Both the position numbers and the translations under genes were made by a program. 64,000 nt of DNA from Paracoccus caeni (lineage in GTDB: Bacteria > Pseudomonadota > Alphaproteobacteria > Rhodobacterales > Rhodobacteraceae). Each line of letters opens with the position of its first letter. Position 1 is the stretch's first letter. Shown here in pieces: positions 56,001 through 63,759 of the stretch. The notes under the pieces were generated by a model, which was not told the origin of the DNA, did no database searches, and saw only the letters and a program-made list of their open reading frames with translations. The stretch spans positions 310,001 through 374,000 of the forward strand of contig NZ_JAEPRQ010000002.1 of assembly GCF_016629665.1 (NCBI RefSeq), given 5' to 3'.

Positions 56001-56203
56001 CTGTCGGGCTGCACCTGCTGGCCCAGCCAGAAATGCATCTGACCGGGCGAAAGCGGCAGGCGCGCAGGCCGCAGCGCCACGGCTGCCGGAGCAACCCGCG
56101 CCCAGTCGATCCCCGCCGCCTCGATCTTCAGGCGGAATGCCTGCTGCTCGGCCGGGCTAAGCCCCGCCACCCGCGCCCGAAGCGCCGCGATCCGGTCTTC
56201 CAT
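52091..56203 (-). CDS. NRPS: C-A-PCP-(degenerate C/E-like)
   Basis: A 1370-residue synthetase. After a short N-terminal segment (LSPAEQQAFRLKIEAAG) come a condensation domain (about 48-470, intact HHIIADGW at 174-181), an adenylation domain (about 490-960; FTSGSTGRPKG, MYGPTETTIW, NGKIDR) and a PCP (FFAIGGASVSAM, Ser about 1008). A C-terminal condensation-like domain of about 320 residues carries HPLLLDR instead of HHxxxDG. The pocket reads D-I-L-Q-L-G-M-I-W-K, again glycine-like. The start at 56203 leaves 4 bases after the monooxygenase stop; the longer frame upstream overlaps that gene. Confidence 0.93.
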   Translation of the reverse strand: MEDRIAALRARVAGLSPAEQQAFRLKIEAAGIDWARVAPAAVALRPARLPLSPGQMHFWLGQQVQPDSAAFAIAFAWGIDGPLDPEALSRALAHLVARHEPLRTAFPSEDGQPWQDIREVAITLTRLDVASDTDAAKAERSFAARPFDLAEAPLFRATLLRFAPDRHRLLLSFHHIIADGWSRGVFLRELAEIYRAFVAGVRPDLPNLPRQFGDLVLEQQHWLTSSEAVRQEDFWRGELAGIEPLELPGSARAGEGAGTVLTDLDPVLSQRVVAEAARLGVTPFVLLLAVFQLLQHRLTGADDVAVGTPVAGRATPESGALIGLFLNTLVLRGRPVAGTSFRDLLEQTRQGFVRAFDHQDLPFARVVEAVGAERQVGRNPLFQVLFQVQSGYGAQNADRLDLGDPRLTVRQEVIPLPDAKFDLSWHMMQRDTGLSIIAEYRRELFEEARIRDMIGQFGRLLTLALDRPDAPIETLDYVADPVVLQGPSAPIPDLLAMIDAAAERSSLIIAATGEAISGAELLNRASALARRLCARPELAGGAPLAICLPRGAEMVVALLAALKAGIAYVPLDPAHPAQRRDAILSDAGAGLMLAREMQANCPVLDPADLDGAPEADLPAADPDRIAYVIFTSGSTGRPKGVPVSHAALSNLIASMADLPGMGQGDRLLALTTIAFDIAALEIFLPLAVGGTLILADDQTAAAPEALADALNRHAVTHLQATPATWRLLIDSGWQGNPTLTALTGGEALPSDLGRALLNRTGALWNMYGPTETTIWSAARRLSQDDLSGPQALIGGPVRNTALLVVDRYGAPLPAGLPGELAISGAGLSPGYWQRPDLTADRFVTRDGQRLYLTGDRVRIEADGALSFLGRLDHQIKLNGYRIEPGEIEAALRADPAIAEALIIADAGRLIAYCRAEAAAPTPEQLRATLASTVPAYMIPAVFVMLDAFPLNANGKIDRARLPRPDAPVLTSRAPETDAERELLAIWSEVLGRDDIGVEDNFFAIGGASVSAMQIASRARGKGLTLTPAQMFEHQTIATQAAVAGQRAAARVLPLSPWQWATQDSAQEWRSLTLPLQAADGDLPNIIAQLERMHPVLRYNLTPDGWQSDGETRLWQARIDAGELTLTAHPLLLDRPSLARLAELIAGSAPDSPIQPKASYADWLDQKTTFPQPEFLPLTVDVPDAPTEIALHLGPADLRRLRANAQAANAAPSRLAAAALARALSPWATSGFTLALIEDAPADALGHFTRALPLHLGQPAQDAAASLRQIAEAEAACDPRGCDPLLLPDGVALLSWDQPPPDLPTRPALSVEIQPEGDGLRLTFRSDAQSFRAATVQRLAGRMISELTAPIAAAASGKLDRLRAKLTEARG

Positions 56204-56207
56204 CGTG

Positions 56208-57272
56208 TCAGGCCAGTTCCAGCCTGCGCGTCCGCGCCGTAGCCTTCGCCAAAGCCGCGATCTGCGGCAGGCCACCCATGACCAGATCGTAATCCTGCAC
56301 GAAGTCGATCAGGCAGGCGATCTCGTCCACCCCGGCCTCGGCCAAAGCCTCGACCACCGGCTCTACGCTGGCGGCGCTGCCGATCAGCGAACGACCGTTC
56401 ATAAAGCCCTCGACCCCGAATTTCAGCAGGCTGTCCACGTCATCCTCGCTGAATTCTGACAGGTTCACATCCAGCTTCATGCTGCGCGCAAGGCTTTCCA
56501 GCAGGTGATAATGGGTCCGCAGATAGTCGCTGAACGGGCCGATGACATTGGCCTTTGCGGTCTCGGGATCCTCGGCCAGATAGGTGTGGACCATGATGCT
56601 GACCTTGCCCGCATCCGGGTCATGGCCATTCTGATCCAACGCCTCGCGATAGGCCCGGATCTTCGGCGCGATATCCTCGATCCGTTCGCCCAGAAGCGAG
56701 CAGAGGACGTTGATCCCGCGCCGCCCGGCCTCGACAAAGGTTTCCTGCGACTGACAGGCGACCCAGAAGGGAATGCGCGGCTGCAGCGGGCGCGGCAGGG
56801 TCTTTGCTTCGACCAGATTGCCGTCCGCATCCTCGAATTCCACCGCTTCCCCGGCCAGCAGGCGGGTCAGTTGCTCGTAGCTCTGCCACATCAGGCTGCG
56901 GCGGAAACCATGAGGCTCACGGGACAGGATGAATTCCTGCATGGTCCAGCCCGAAGCGATGGCAATCCCTGCCCGCCCGCCTGACAGGTTGTCCAGCACC
57001 GACCAATCCTCGGCCACCCGCACCGGGTGATGCAGCGGCAGAACCACGCTGCCCGAGCGAAGCTGGACATTCTCGGTCACCATGGACAGCGCCGAATGAA
57101 TCAGCGCCGGATTGGGATAAAGCCCGCCAAAGGCGTGGAAATGCCGCTCGGGCAGCCACAGGGCCAGAAGGCCGTTCTGATCGGCAAAGCGGGCGCTGTC
57201 CAGCAACAGCTTATACGCATCGGTATTGCGGGCCGAGCCGTCGCCGTCGAAATAGAAGAGGCTGAATTTCAT
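56208..57272 (-). CDS. MupA/Atu3671-family FMN-dependent luciferase-like monooxygenase
   Basis: A 354-residue bacterial-luciferase-fold protein. Signatures: MKFSLFYFDGDGSA, LWLPERHFHAFGGLYPNPALIHSALSM, RSGSVVLPLHHPVRVAEDWSVLDNLSGGR-type region, GIAIASGW and PFWVACQSQETF. The subfamily is named after MupA of mupirocin biosynthesis and Atu3671 of the Agrobacterium siderophore locus, where it acts on carrier-bound chains and is often fused to PKS/NRPS. Here it is a separate gene between PKS and NRPS (23- and 4-base gaps). AAAGGA precedes the ATG at 57272. A likely role is hydroxylation next to the thioester carbonyl. Confidence 0.9.
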   Translation of the reverse strand: MKFSLFYFDGDGSARNTDAYKLLLDSARFADQNGLLALWLPERHFHAFGGLYPNPALIHSALSMVTENVQLRSGSVVLPLHHPVRVAEDWSVLDNLSGGRAGIAIASGWTMQEFILSREPHGFRRSLMWQSYEQLTRLLAGEAVEFEDADGNLVEAKTLPRPLQPRIPFWVACQSQETFVEAGRRGINVLCSLLGERIEDIAPKIRAYREALDQNGHDPDAGKVSIMVHTYLAEDPETAKANVIGPFSDYLRTHYHLLESLARSMKLDVNLSEFSEDDVDSLLKFGVEGFMNGRSLIGSAASVEPVVEALAEAGVDEIACLIDFVQDYDLVMGGLPQIAALAKATARTRRLELA

Positions 57273-57295
57273 GGGGTATCCTTTCAATGGCTGGC

Positions 57296-60200
57296 TCAGC
57301 CGGGGGTGGCTTCGCGTTCGGCCTCGATTTCGTCCAGAAGCGCGCCAAGCGTGTCGGCCTCGCGTTCGGCATCCTCGCGGGCCTTGCGGATGGTGGCGGC
57401 GATGCCCGCGGCGGTCGGCGCCTCGTAAAGCAGCGCCCTCACCGGCAGTTCGACGCTGAATTCGCGCTTCAGGCGGTTGATGATCTGAATGGCCAGCAAC
57501 GAATGGCCGCCCAGTTCGAAGAAATTGTCCTCGACGCCGACTTCGGGCAGGCCCAGCATTTCGGCCATGGCCTGTGCTACGGCGGCCTCATAGCTGTCGC
57601 GCGGGGCGATCAGCGGGGCCGACAAGCGCCGGGTCGGGACGGTGTCTGGCGTCGTCGTCGCGGCGGGGGTGGCGGTCATTTGCAGGCGGCGTTTAAGACT
57701 GCCGGGCGTCACCGCAACCTCCGCCAGTTGCGGATGGGCGATGACGGCAAGGCTCGCCTGCCAGATCTCATCGCCGGTCAGCAGCCGCGCGCCGGTCAGG
57801 TTCTCGGCCAGTGATCCGGTCTCTGCCGCATCCCACTGCACCGCCTGCCAGACGCTCGCATTGTCGCGCCGGGCCATCGCAGTGAACGCCTCGACCCAGG
57901 CATTGGCAGCGGCATAGGCGGCAAGACCGCGCCCCCCGGCCAGCGTCGAAAGCGAGGATTGCACCAGACAGAAACCGGCATTCCGGGTCGCCAGCACCTG
58001 CCGCAGCGCGATCAGACCATCCCGTCGCGTCTGCAACCGGGCTTCGATTTCGGCAGACGGCGGTTCTTGCAGCGGGTTGTAGAAGGCATCGCCCATCGCG
58101 GCGGTGTGGAACACGCCGCTGATCGGGCCCAACCGCGCCTCGGCACTGCCAAGCGCGGTATCGAGCCAGTCGGCATCGGTCTCATCCCCCGCCAAAACGA
58201 CGATCTCATCTCCGATCCCGCCAAGCGCGCGCAATTCGCGGATCAGCTGCACGGTCGGATCGGTCGCGGGATGCGCGGCCAGCCAGCCGTCCCATTCGCC
58301 CGGATCGGGCAAACCGCGCCCGGCAAGGATCAGCGGTTGCCCAAGCTGACGCACGCCGCGCGCATAGGCCGCGCCCAGACCCTCGGCCAGATCGCCGATG
58401 ACCAGACTGGGGCCGGAAATCGCGGGCGCAGCGCCGCCGACCGGCACAGCCACATGATCGCCACGCCAGAGCCAGCCCCCGCGCAGAGCCAGCGCGCCAC
58501 CATCCCAAGGCGCATCGATTGCCGCCATCAGCCCCGCAACCTGTCCGTCAAGCTCTGCCCGGTCGAGCTCAATCGAGCGGCAACGCAGCCCCGGCACCTC
58601 TTGCGGCAGGACCGGCACCAGTCCCAGCATGGCAGCCGCCTGCGGATCAAGCACTTCGCGCCCGGTCACCTCACGCATCCCGGCCCCCAGAAGGGTCAAG
58701 CGCGGGGACAGACCGGCCTCGGCCAAAGCCTGCGCCAAGGCGGTAATGGCGCGGGTCGCGTCACCCTCCAGCCCCCATGCGCAGAGGATGTCAGTCACCT
58801 CGATCCCATTTTGACGAAGGGCGGAGAAAAGCGCCGAATAATGTTCGAGGGATTCTGGATTTATTCCATAGTGATTTGTATTAAATTGAAAATCATTTGA
58901 TCTCTGAACCTTAATTGCGCTTGCAGGCAAGCCCCCACTCAACCGCTCAACCAGTTCCGCCCCAAGCACCAACAGCCGTTTCGCGGGTTGTGGTGCAGCC
59001 AGCGGCAATCGCTGCCAGACCGGCTGATGGAACCACGATTCCTCCTCGGCGGCCTCACCCGGCGCGACCGGCGGCAGCCAGAAGCTCTGCCGCTCGAACG
59101 GGTAACCGGGCAGCGAAACCCGCCGACGCGGACCCTGATGCAGCGCCGCCCAGTCAAGCGTCACACCCGCCGCCCAAAGCTCGCCCGTCGCGCGCAATAC
59201 CTCTGCCGCACCGTCCATGGCCCCGGATTCGGGCAGCGAGGCCACGCCCCGGCCCTTGTCCCGCATCGCCTGCCGTGCCAGCCGGATCAGCCCCGCACCC
59301 GGCCCGACCTCGATCAGCAGCGGGTTGCCCAGTTCCATCAGTTGCCCGACCGCATCGCCATAGCGCACCGGCTGCCGCAACTGCTTCAGCCAGTAATCCG
59401 GCGTCGCCGCCTCGGCCCCGAGCCAGCCGCCGGTGACGTTCGACAGCATCGCCAGTTGCGGCTCGCGCAGCGTCAGCGCTTCCAGCACCTGCCGGAATTG
59501 CGGCAAAGCCTGCTCCATCATCGCGCTGTGAAACGCATGCGAGGTGCGCAGCAACCGCGCCCCGATACCGCTGCGGTCAAAGCGATCCGCAAGCGCCTCG
59601 ATCGCCGCGACCGGCCCGGCCAGCACAACGGAGCGCGGACCGTTGACCGCCGCAATCTCTACCCCCTCGGGCAAGCTGCCCGCCGCCTCGGCTTCCGAGA
59701 TCATCACGGCCAGCATGGCCCCCTCGGGACAGGCCTGCATCGCCGCGCCCCGCGCGACGACGGCCCGGATCGCATCGGGCAGATCGAAAACCCCGGCCAG
59801 ACAAGCCGCCACATATTCGCCGATGCTGTGACCCAGCATGGCAACTGGCTGCACGCCCCGCGCCATCCACATCCGCGCCAGCGCATATTCAAACGCGAAC
59901 AGCGCAGGTTGCGTCACCCGCGTCTGATCGATCCGCGCCGGTTCGGTCACATCGGCATCCAGCAGCAAAGCCCGCAGATCCAGATCCGCGGGGATCAGGG
60001 CAAGGCATTCTTCCAGCGCCGCCCGGAATACCGGATCGGTTCGATGCAGATCGCGCGCCATCCCGGCCCGCTGGCTGCCCTGACCCGAGAAAACGAAAAC
60101 TGAATCGGGGCGCCCCTGCATCGGCTGCAAGACCGGACCATCGGCGCGAAGGGCGGCAATCGCCCCGTCCCGATTGCCCGCCACAAAGACCTGCCGATGC

Positions 60201-61663
60201 CCTAACGCACGACGCCCAAGCTGCAAGGTAAAGGCCGCATCGGCGAGCGAGGGCGTATCAGAACGCTCCAACGCCCCGGCCAGATTCACGCGCAAGGCTG
60301 AAAGCGCCGAAGGTGTCTTTGCCGAAAGCACCAGCAATTGCGACCCCGTGTCGGCATCCACAGTGACCGGCAAAGGCGGCTCTTCCACAATCAGATGGGC
60401 GTTGGTTCCGCCGATCCCGAAGGAACTCAGCCCCGCCCGACGCGGACGCGCAGGATCGCGCGGCCAATCCCGAGGCTCGGCCAAAGGATCGAACGCACCG
60501 AAACTGCATTTCGGATTGGGTGTGCTGAAATGTGCGATCCGCGGCATCCGTCCGTGTCGTAGAGCCATCAGCAGACCGATCAGCCCGGCCATGCCCGCCG
60601 CCGCATCCATATGCCCGACATTGCCCTTGACCGCGCCAATCGCCACCCGCCGCCCGGCAAGGCCCGGACCATAGGCCCGGTTCAGCGCCGCAAGCTCGAT
60701 CGGATCACCAAGGGCGGTGCCGGTGCCATGCGCCTCGACCAGATCGACATCCGCCGCCGCGATCCCGGCAGAGGCCAAAGCCGCCGACAACACCGCCGCC
60801 TGCCCCGCCACCGAAGGCGCGTTCAGGCTGACCTTGTCCGCGCCATCATTGTTCACCGCCGATCCCAACAGCACGCCATGGATCGTGTCCCCATCAGCAA
60901 CCGCATCCGCCAGCCGCTTCAACACAACCACGCCCGCACCATTGGCAAACACCGTGCCCGCCGCGCCAGCATCGAAGGGCCGACAGGTGCCATCGGGCGA
61001 GGCTATGCTTTCTTCTTCATGCAAATATCCCTCTGCCCGCGCGAGGTTCACCGCGACCGCCCCGGCAATCGCCATGTCGCAATCACCCTGCCGCAGCCCC
61101 GCCATCGCCTGATGCAGCGCCACCAGAGAACTGGAACAGGTGGTCTGCACGCCGATGCTGGGCCCCTTCAGATCCAGATGGAACGAGGTCCGCGCGGCAA
61201 CCATCCCGCCGATATTCGCAAGACCCACCTGAAACCCGTCTGCCCGATGCGCGGCCTTCAGCAGGTGGCTGGACAAGGACGCCCCGGCATAGACACCGAT
61301 CCGCGCGCTGGTCCGGGCGCTGTCATATCCGGCATCTTCCAGCGCGTTCCAGGCGCATTCCAGAAACATCCGCTGCTGCGGGTCCAGCAATTCCGCATCG
61401 CGCGGCGAATAGCCAAAGAAACCCGCGTCGAACCCGTCAGCTTCGGGCGGGCCGCCCCAGAAGGGCACGTAGCGCGCATCCCCGGCCAAAGCCTCGCTGA
61501 CACCGGCGGCGCGCAGTTCCTCTGCATCGACACGACGCAGACCGGATTCGCCCGCATCCAGAAGCTGCCAGAACGCCTCGGCATCCGCAGCGCCTGGAAG
61601 GCGCGCGGCCAGACCGACGATGGCAATGCGGCGATCCGCATCGGATGGTTGGAAACGGCTCAT
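57296..61663 (-). CDS. Type I polyketide synthase: KS-AT-KR-ACP
   Basis: A 1455-residue single-module PKS. The ketosynthase (about 10-430) has Cys176 in TTCSSSLVALH, His312 in EAHGTGTALGDP and His351 in GNVGHMDAAAG. The acyltransferase (about 520-830) has Ser613 in GHSIGEYVAA and HAFHS (709-713), indicating malonyl-CoA. The ketoreductase (structural part about 870-1080, catalytic about 1085-1300) keeps Ser/Tyr/Asn in SSLSTLAGGRGLAAYAAANA, but its cofactor loop reads IGDLAEGLG. The ACP serine is in FELGGHSLLA. No dehydratase, methyltransferase or aminotransferase domain. Its start overlaps the FAAL stop by 4 bases. Confidence 0.94.
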   Translation of the reverse strand: MSRFQPSDADRRIAIVGLAARLPGAADAEAFWQLLDAGESGLRRVDAEELRAAGVSEALAGDARYVPFWGGPPEADGFDAGFFGYSPRDAELLDPQQRMFLECAWNALEDAGYDSARTSARIGVYAGASLSSHLLKAAHRADGFQVGLANIGGMVAARTSFHLDLKGPSIGVQTTCSSSLVALHQAMAGLRQGDCDMAIAGAVAVNLARAEGYLHEEESIASPDGTCRPFDAGAAGTVFANGAGVVVLKRLADAVADGDTIHGVLLGSAVNNDGADKVSLNAPSVAGQAAVLSAALASAGIAAADVDLVEAHGTGTALGDPIELAALNRAYGPGLAGRRVAIGAVKGNVGHMDAAAGMAGLIGLLMALRHGRMPRIAHFSTPNPKCSFGAFDPLAEPRDWPRDPARPRRAGLSSFGIGGTNAHLIVEEPPLPVTVDADTGSQLLVLSAKTPSALSALRVNLAGALERSDTPSLADAAFTLQLGRRALGHRQVFVAGNRDGAIAALRADGPVLQPMQGRPDSVFVFSGQGSQRAGMARDLHRTDPVFRAALEECLALIPADLDLRALLLDADVTEPARIDQTRVTQPALFAFEYALARMWMARGVQPVAMLGHSIGEYVAACLAGVFDLPDAIRAVVARGAAMQACPEGAMLAVMISEAEAAGSLPEGVEIAAVNGPRSVVLAGPVAAIEALADRFDRSGIGARLLRTSHAFHSAMMEQALPQFRQVLEALTLREPQLAMLSNVTGGWLGAEAATPDYWLKQLRQPVRYGDAVGQLMELGNPLLIEVGPGAGLIRLARQAMRDKGRGVASLPESGAMDGAAEVLRATGELWAAGVTLDWAALHQGPRRRVSLPGYPFERQSFWLPPVAPGEAAEEESWFHQPVWQRLPLAAPQPAKRLLVLGAELVERLSGGLPASAIKVQRSNDFQFNTNHYGINPESLEHYSALFSALRQNGIEVTDILCAWGLEGDATRAITALAQALAEAGLSPRLTLLGAGMREVTGREVLDPQAAAMLGLVPVLPQEVPGLRCRSIELDRAELDGQVAGLMAAIDAPWDGGALALRGGWLWRGDHVAVPVGGAAPAISGPSLVIGDLAEGLGAAYARGVRQLGQPLILAGRGLPDPGEWDGWLAAHPATDPTVQLIRELRALGGIGDEIVVLAGDETDADWLDTALGSAEARLGPISGVFHTAAMGDAFYNPLQEPPSAEIEARLQTRRDGLIALRQVLATRNAGFCLVQSSLSTLAGGRGLAAYAAANAWVEAFTAMARRDNASVWQAVQWDAAETGSLAENLTGARLLTGDEIWQASLAVIAHPQLAEVAVTPGSLKRRLQMTATPAATTTPDTVPTRRLSAPLIAPRDSYEAAVAQAMAEMLGLPEVGVEDNFFELGGHSLLAIQIINRLKREFSVELPVRALLYEAPTAAGIAATIRKAREDAEREADTLGALLDEIEAEREATPG

Positions 61664-63759
61664 GCAATGCTCCGGTCAGTGATGCGGTCCAGCAAATAGT
61701 CGGCCAAAGCCGCCGGGGTGGTGTGCTCGTAGATCAGTGTGGGGTCGAGGGTCAGCCCAAGCGCATGCTCCATCTCCGCGATCAGAGAGACGCCTCCGAT
61801 GGAATCAAGTCCCATGTCGAAAAATCCTTTATCGTCTGAGATTTGCGATGAATTTTTCGAGACTTTCACAAGCGATGCCCGCAGATGTTCCAACAGTTTC
61901 GCCCGCCGCAGCGGCGGCGGTGCGGCAAGAAGACTGCGCGCCAGTTCGCCCGGCGGCGTGGCTGGCGCGGTCACGACATCCGACTGCGATCCTGACGTAT
62001 ATTGCGCCAGAACCGGCAGCCCCTCACGGCAGGCAAAGCGCTGGATCTTGCCGCTGGGCGTCACCGGCAGAACGACGGGTCGCAACAGGGCGATGCTGTC
62101 CGGCGCAAGGCCGTGGTCGCGCGACAATGCGTCTGAAATTGCGGCGAAGATCGCCTCTGCGTCAGGCGCGCGGCTGGCCTGACGGGTCAGTTCACAGGCG
62201 ATGCCGAAACCGTCGTCCCCACCCGCCAGCGGGAAGGCCGCCACCTTGCCGGGCATAATGTCGGGATGGGCCGCAGCGACCGTCGCTTCCAGCGCCTGCG
62301 GATAGTGGTTCTGACCGCGGATGATGATCAGTTCCTTCAGCCGCCCGGTAACGAACAGCCGCCCGTCGCGCAGGACGCCCAGATCGCCGCTGCGCATCCA
62401 GCCGCCGGTGTCGTCCAGCACCTGACCGAAGATCTCGGCACTGGCCTCGGGTTGACGCCAATAGCCCTGCGCGATGGCCGGACCGCGCATCCAGATCTCG
62501 CCGATACGATCCGAGGCAAGCCGCTGTCCGGTCTCTGCATCAACAATCGCGATCTCAATCCCGTCAACCGGCGCACCGCTTTCGGCCAGTTCGGCGCCCT
62601 CACCCTCGGCAAGAATGCCTTGCGCCATTAACGCCGGATCGACTCCAAGGATCTGAGTGCCTTCTCCCGGCTTGGCCACGCTGACGCACAGCGTCGCCTC
62701 GGCCATGCCATAGCAGCCGACCCAGTGGTTCCACTTAAACCCGCAGGGCGCGAAAACCCGGTGGAATTCGCGCAGGCTGCGGGCGCGGATCGTCTCGGCC
62801 CCGGTGAAGGCCAGCCGCAGGCGCGACAGATCGATCCGCGCCAGTGCCTCGGGCGAAGCATAGCGGACGCAATGATCGAACGAAAAATTCGGCCCGCCGA
62901 TGATGGTCGCGTTAACCTCGGCGGCCAGTTCCAGATAACGCATCGGGTCGCGCAGGAAGGCGCCGGGGCTGATCATCGTATTCGACATGCCCAGATGGAT
63001 CGGGGTCAGGATACCGCCGATCAGACCCATATCGTGATAATGCGGCAGCCATCCCGCGATCCTGTCCGAGATGCGTAGATCGAACGCCTCTCGGATCTGC
63101 TTCAGATTGGCCGACAGCATGCCATGGGTGATCATCACCCCCTTCGGCGCGCTGGTCGAACCAGAGGTATATTGCAGGAAGGCCAAATCCTCTGGCCCCG
63201 GAAGCACCGGCGGCGGCAGATCGGCGCCGTCAGGGCAATCGCAGCAGGGATCGGCAGCGGCAGGGGTCAGGCATTGCCCAAGCCCAAGCTCATCCGCCAG
63301 CCCGGTCAGCGCGTCACGATGGGTCTCTGCCGCAAGAATCGCGGAAACACCTGCATCTTGGGCGACATGACCCCAACGGCTGAATTTCTCGCGCGGGCGT
63401 GGAGGCGAGACGGGGACCGGCACCAGACCAAGCCAAAGACAGCCCATCAGCGCGGCGATGAAGTCCAGCCCGGTCGGATAGGTCAACAGCACCCTGTCAC
63501 CACGACGGACCGCACCGGATGCCGCGAGTTCCTTTGCGACCCCCGCCGCACGACGATGCAATTCGCCCCATGTCCAGACATACGGGCGGGAATAGGCCTG
63601 CTTCAGCGCCGCATCAGGATAGAATCGGAAGGCCTCGACCCCGGCCATATCCACCGCCAGACGGGCCAGATCATCGACGATGCTCTGAAAGCCCTGCGGA
63701 CGTGCGGAAACCGGCGCAGAATGGCGCTCGGCAACGAGCGGGGATGTCAGAAACTCCAT
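61660..63759 (-). CDS. Fatty acyl-AMP ligase with C-terminal ACP
   Basis: A 699-residue loading protein. Residues about 20-585 form a FAAL-type adenylating enzyme (YTSGSTSAPKG at 197-207, GWLPHYHDMGLIGG at 236-249, GRLKELIIIRGQNHYPQ at 472-488, and PSGKIQRFACR). FAALs make acyl-AMP and pass the acyl group to a carrier protein, not to CoA. Residues about 610-695 form an ACP (GFFDMGLDSIGG, Ser about 653). It begins the operon and likely loads a fatty acid, or other carboxylic acid, as starter for the PKS. The chain length is unknown. Confidence 0.93.
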   Translation of the reverse strand: MEFLTSPLVAERHSAPVSARPQGFQSIVDDLARLAVDMAGVEAFRFYPDAALKQAYSRPYVWTWGELHRRAAGVAKELAASGAVRRGDRVLLTYPTGLDFIAALMGCLWLGLVPVPVSPPRPREKFSRWGHVAQDAGVSAILAAETHRDALTGLADELGLGQCLTPAAADPCCDCPDGADLPPPVLPGPEDLAFLQYTSGSTSAPKGVMITHGMLSANLKQIREAFDLRISDRIAGWLPHYHDMGLIGGILTPIHLGMSNTMISPGAFLRDPMRYLELAAEVNATIIGGPNFSFDHCVRYASPEALARIDLSRLRLAFTGAETIRARSLREFHRVFAPCGFKWNHWVGCYGMAEATLCVSVAKPGEGTQILGVDPALMAQGILAEGEGAELAESGAPVDGIEIAIVDAETGQRLASDRIGEIWMRGPAIAQGYWRQPEASAEIFGQVLDDTGGWMRSGDLGVLRDGRLFVTGRLKELIIIRGQNHYPQALEATVAAAHPDIMPGKVAAFPLAGGDDGFGIACELTRQASRAPDAEAIFAAISDALSRDHGLAPDSIALLRPVVLPVTPSGKIQRFACREGLPVLAQYTSGSQSDVVTAPATPPGELARSLLAAPPPLRRAKLLEHLRASLVKVSKNSSQISDDKGFFDMGLDSIGGVSLIAEMEHALGLTLDPTLIYEHTTPAALADYLLDRITDRSIA

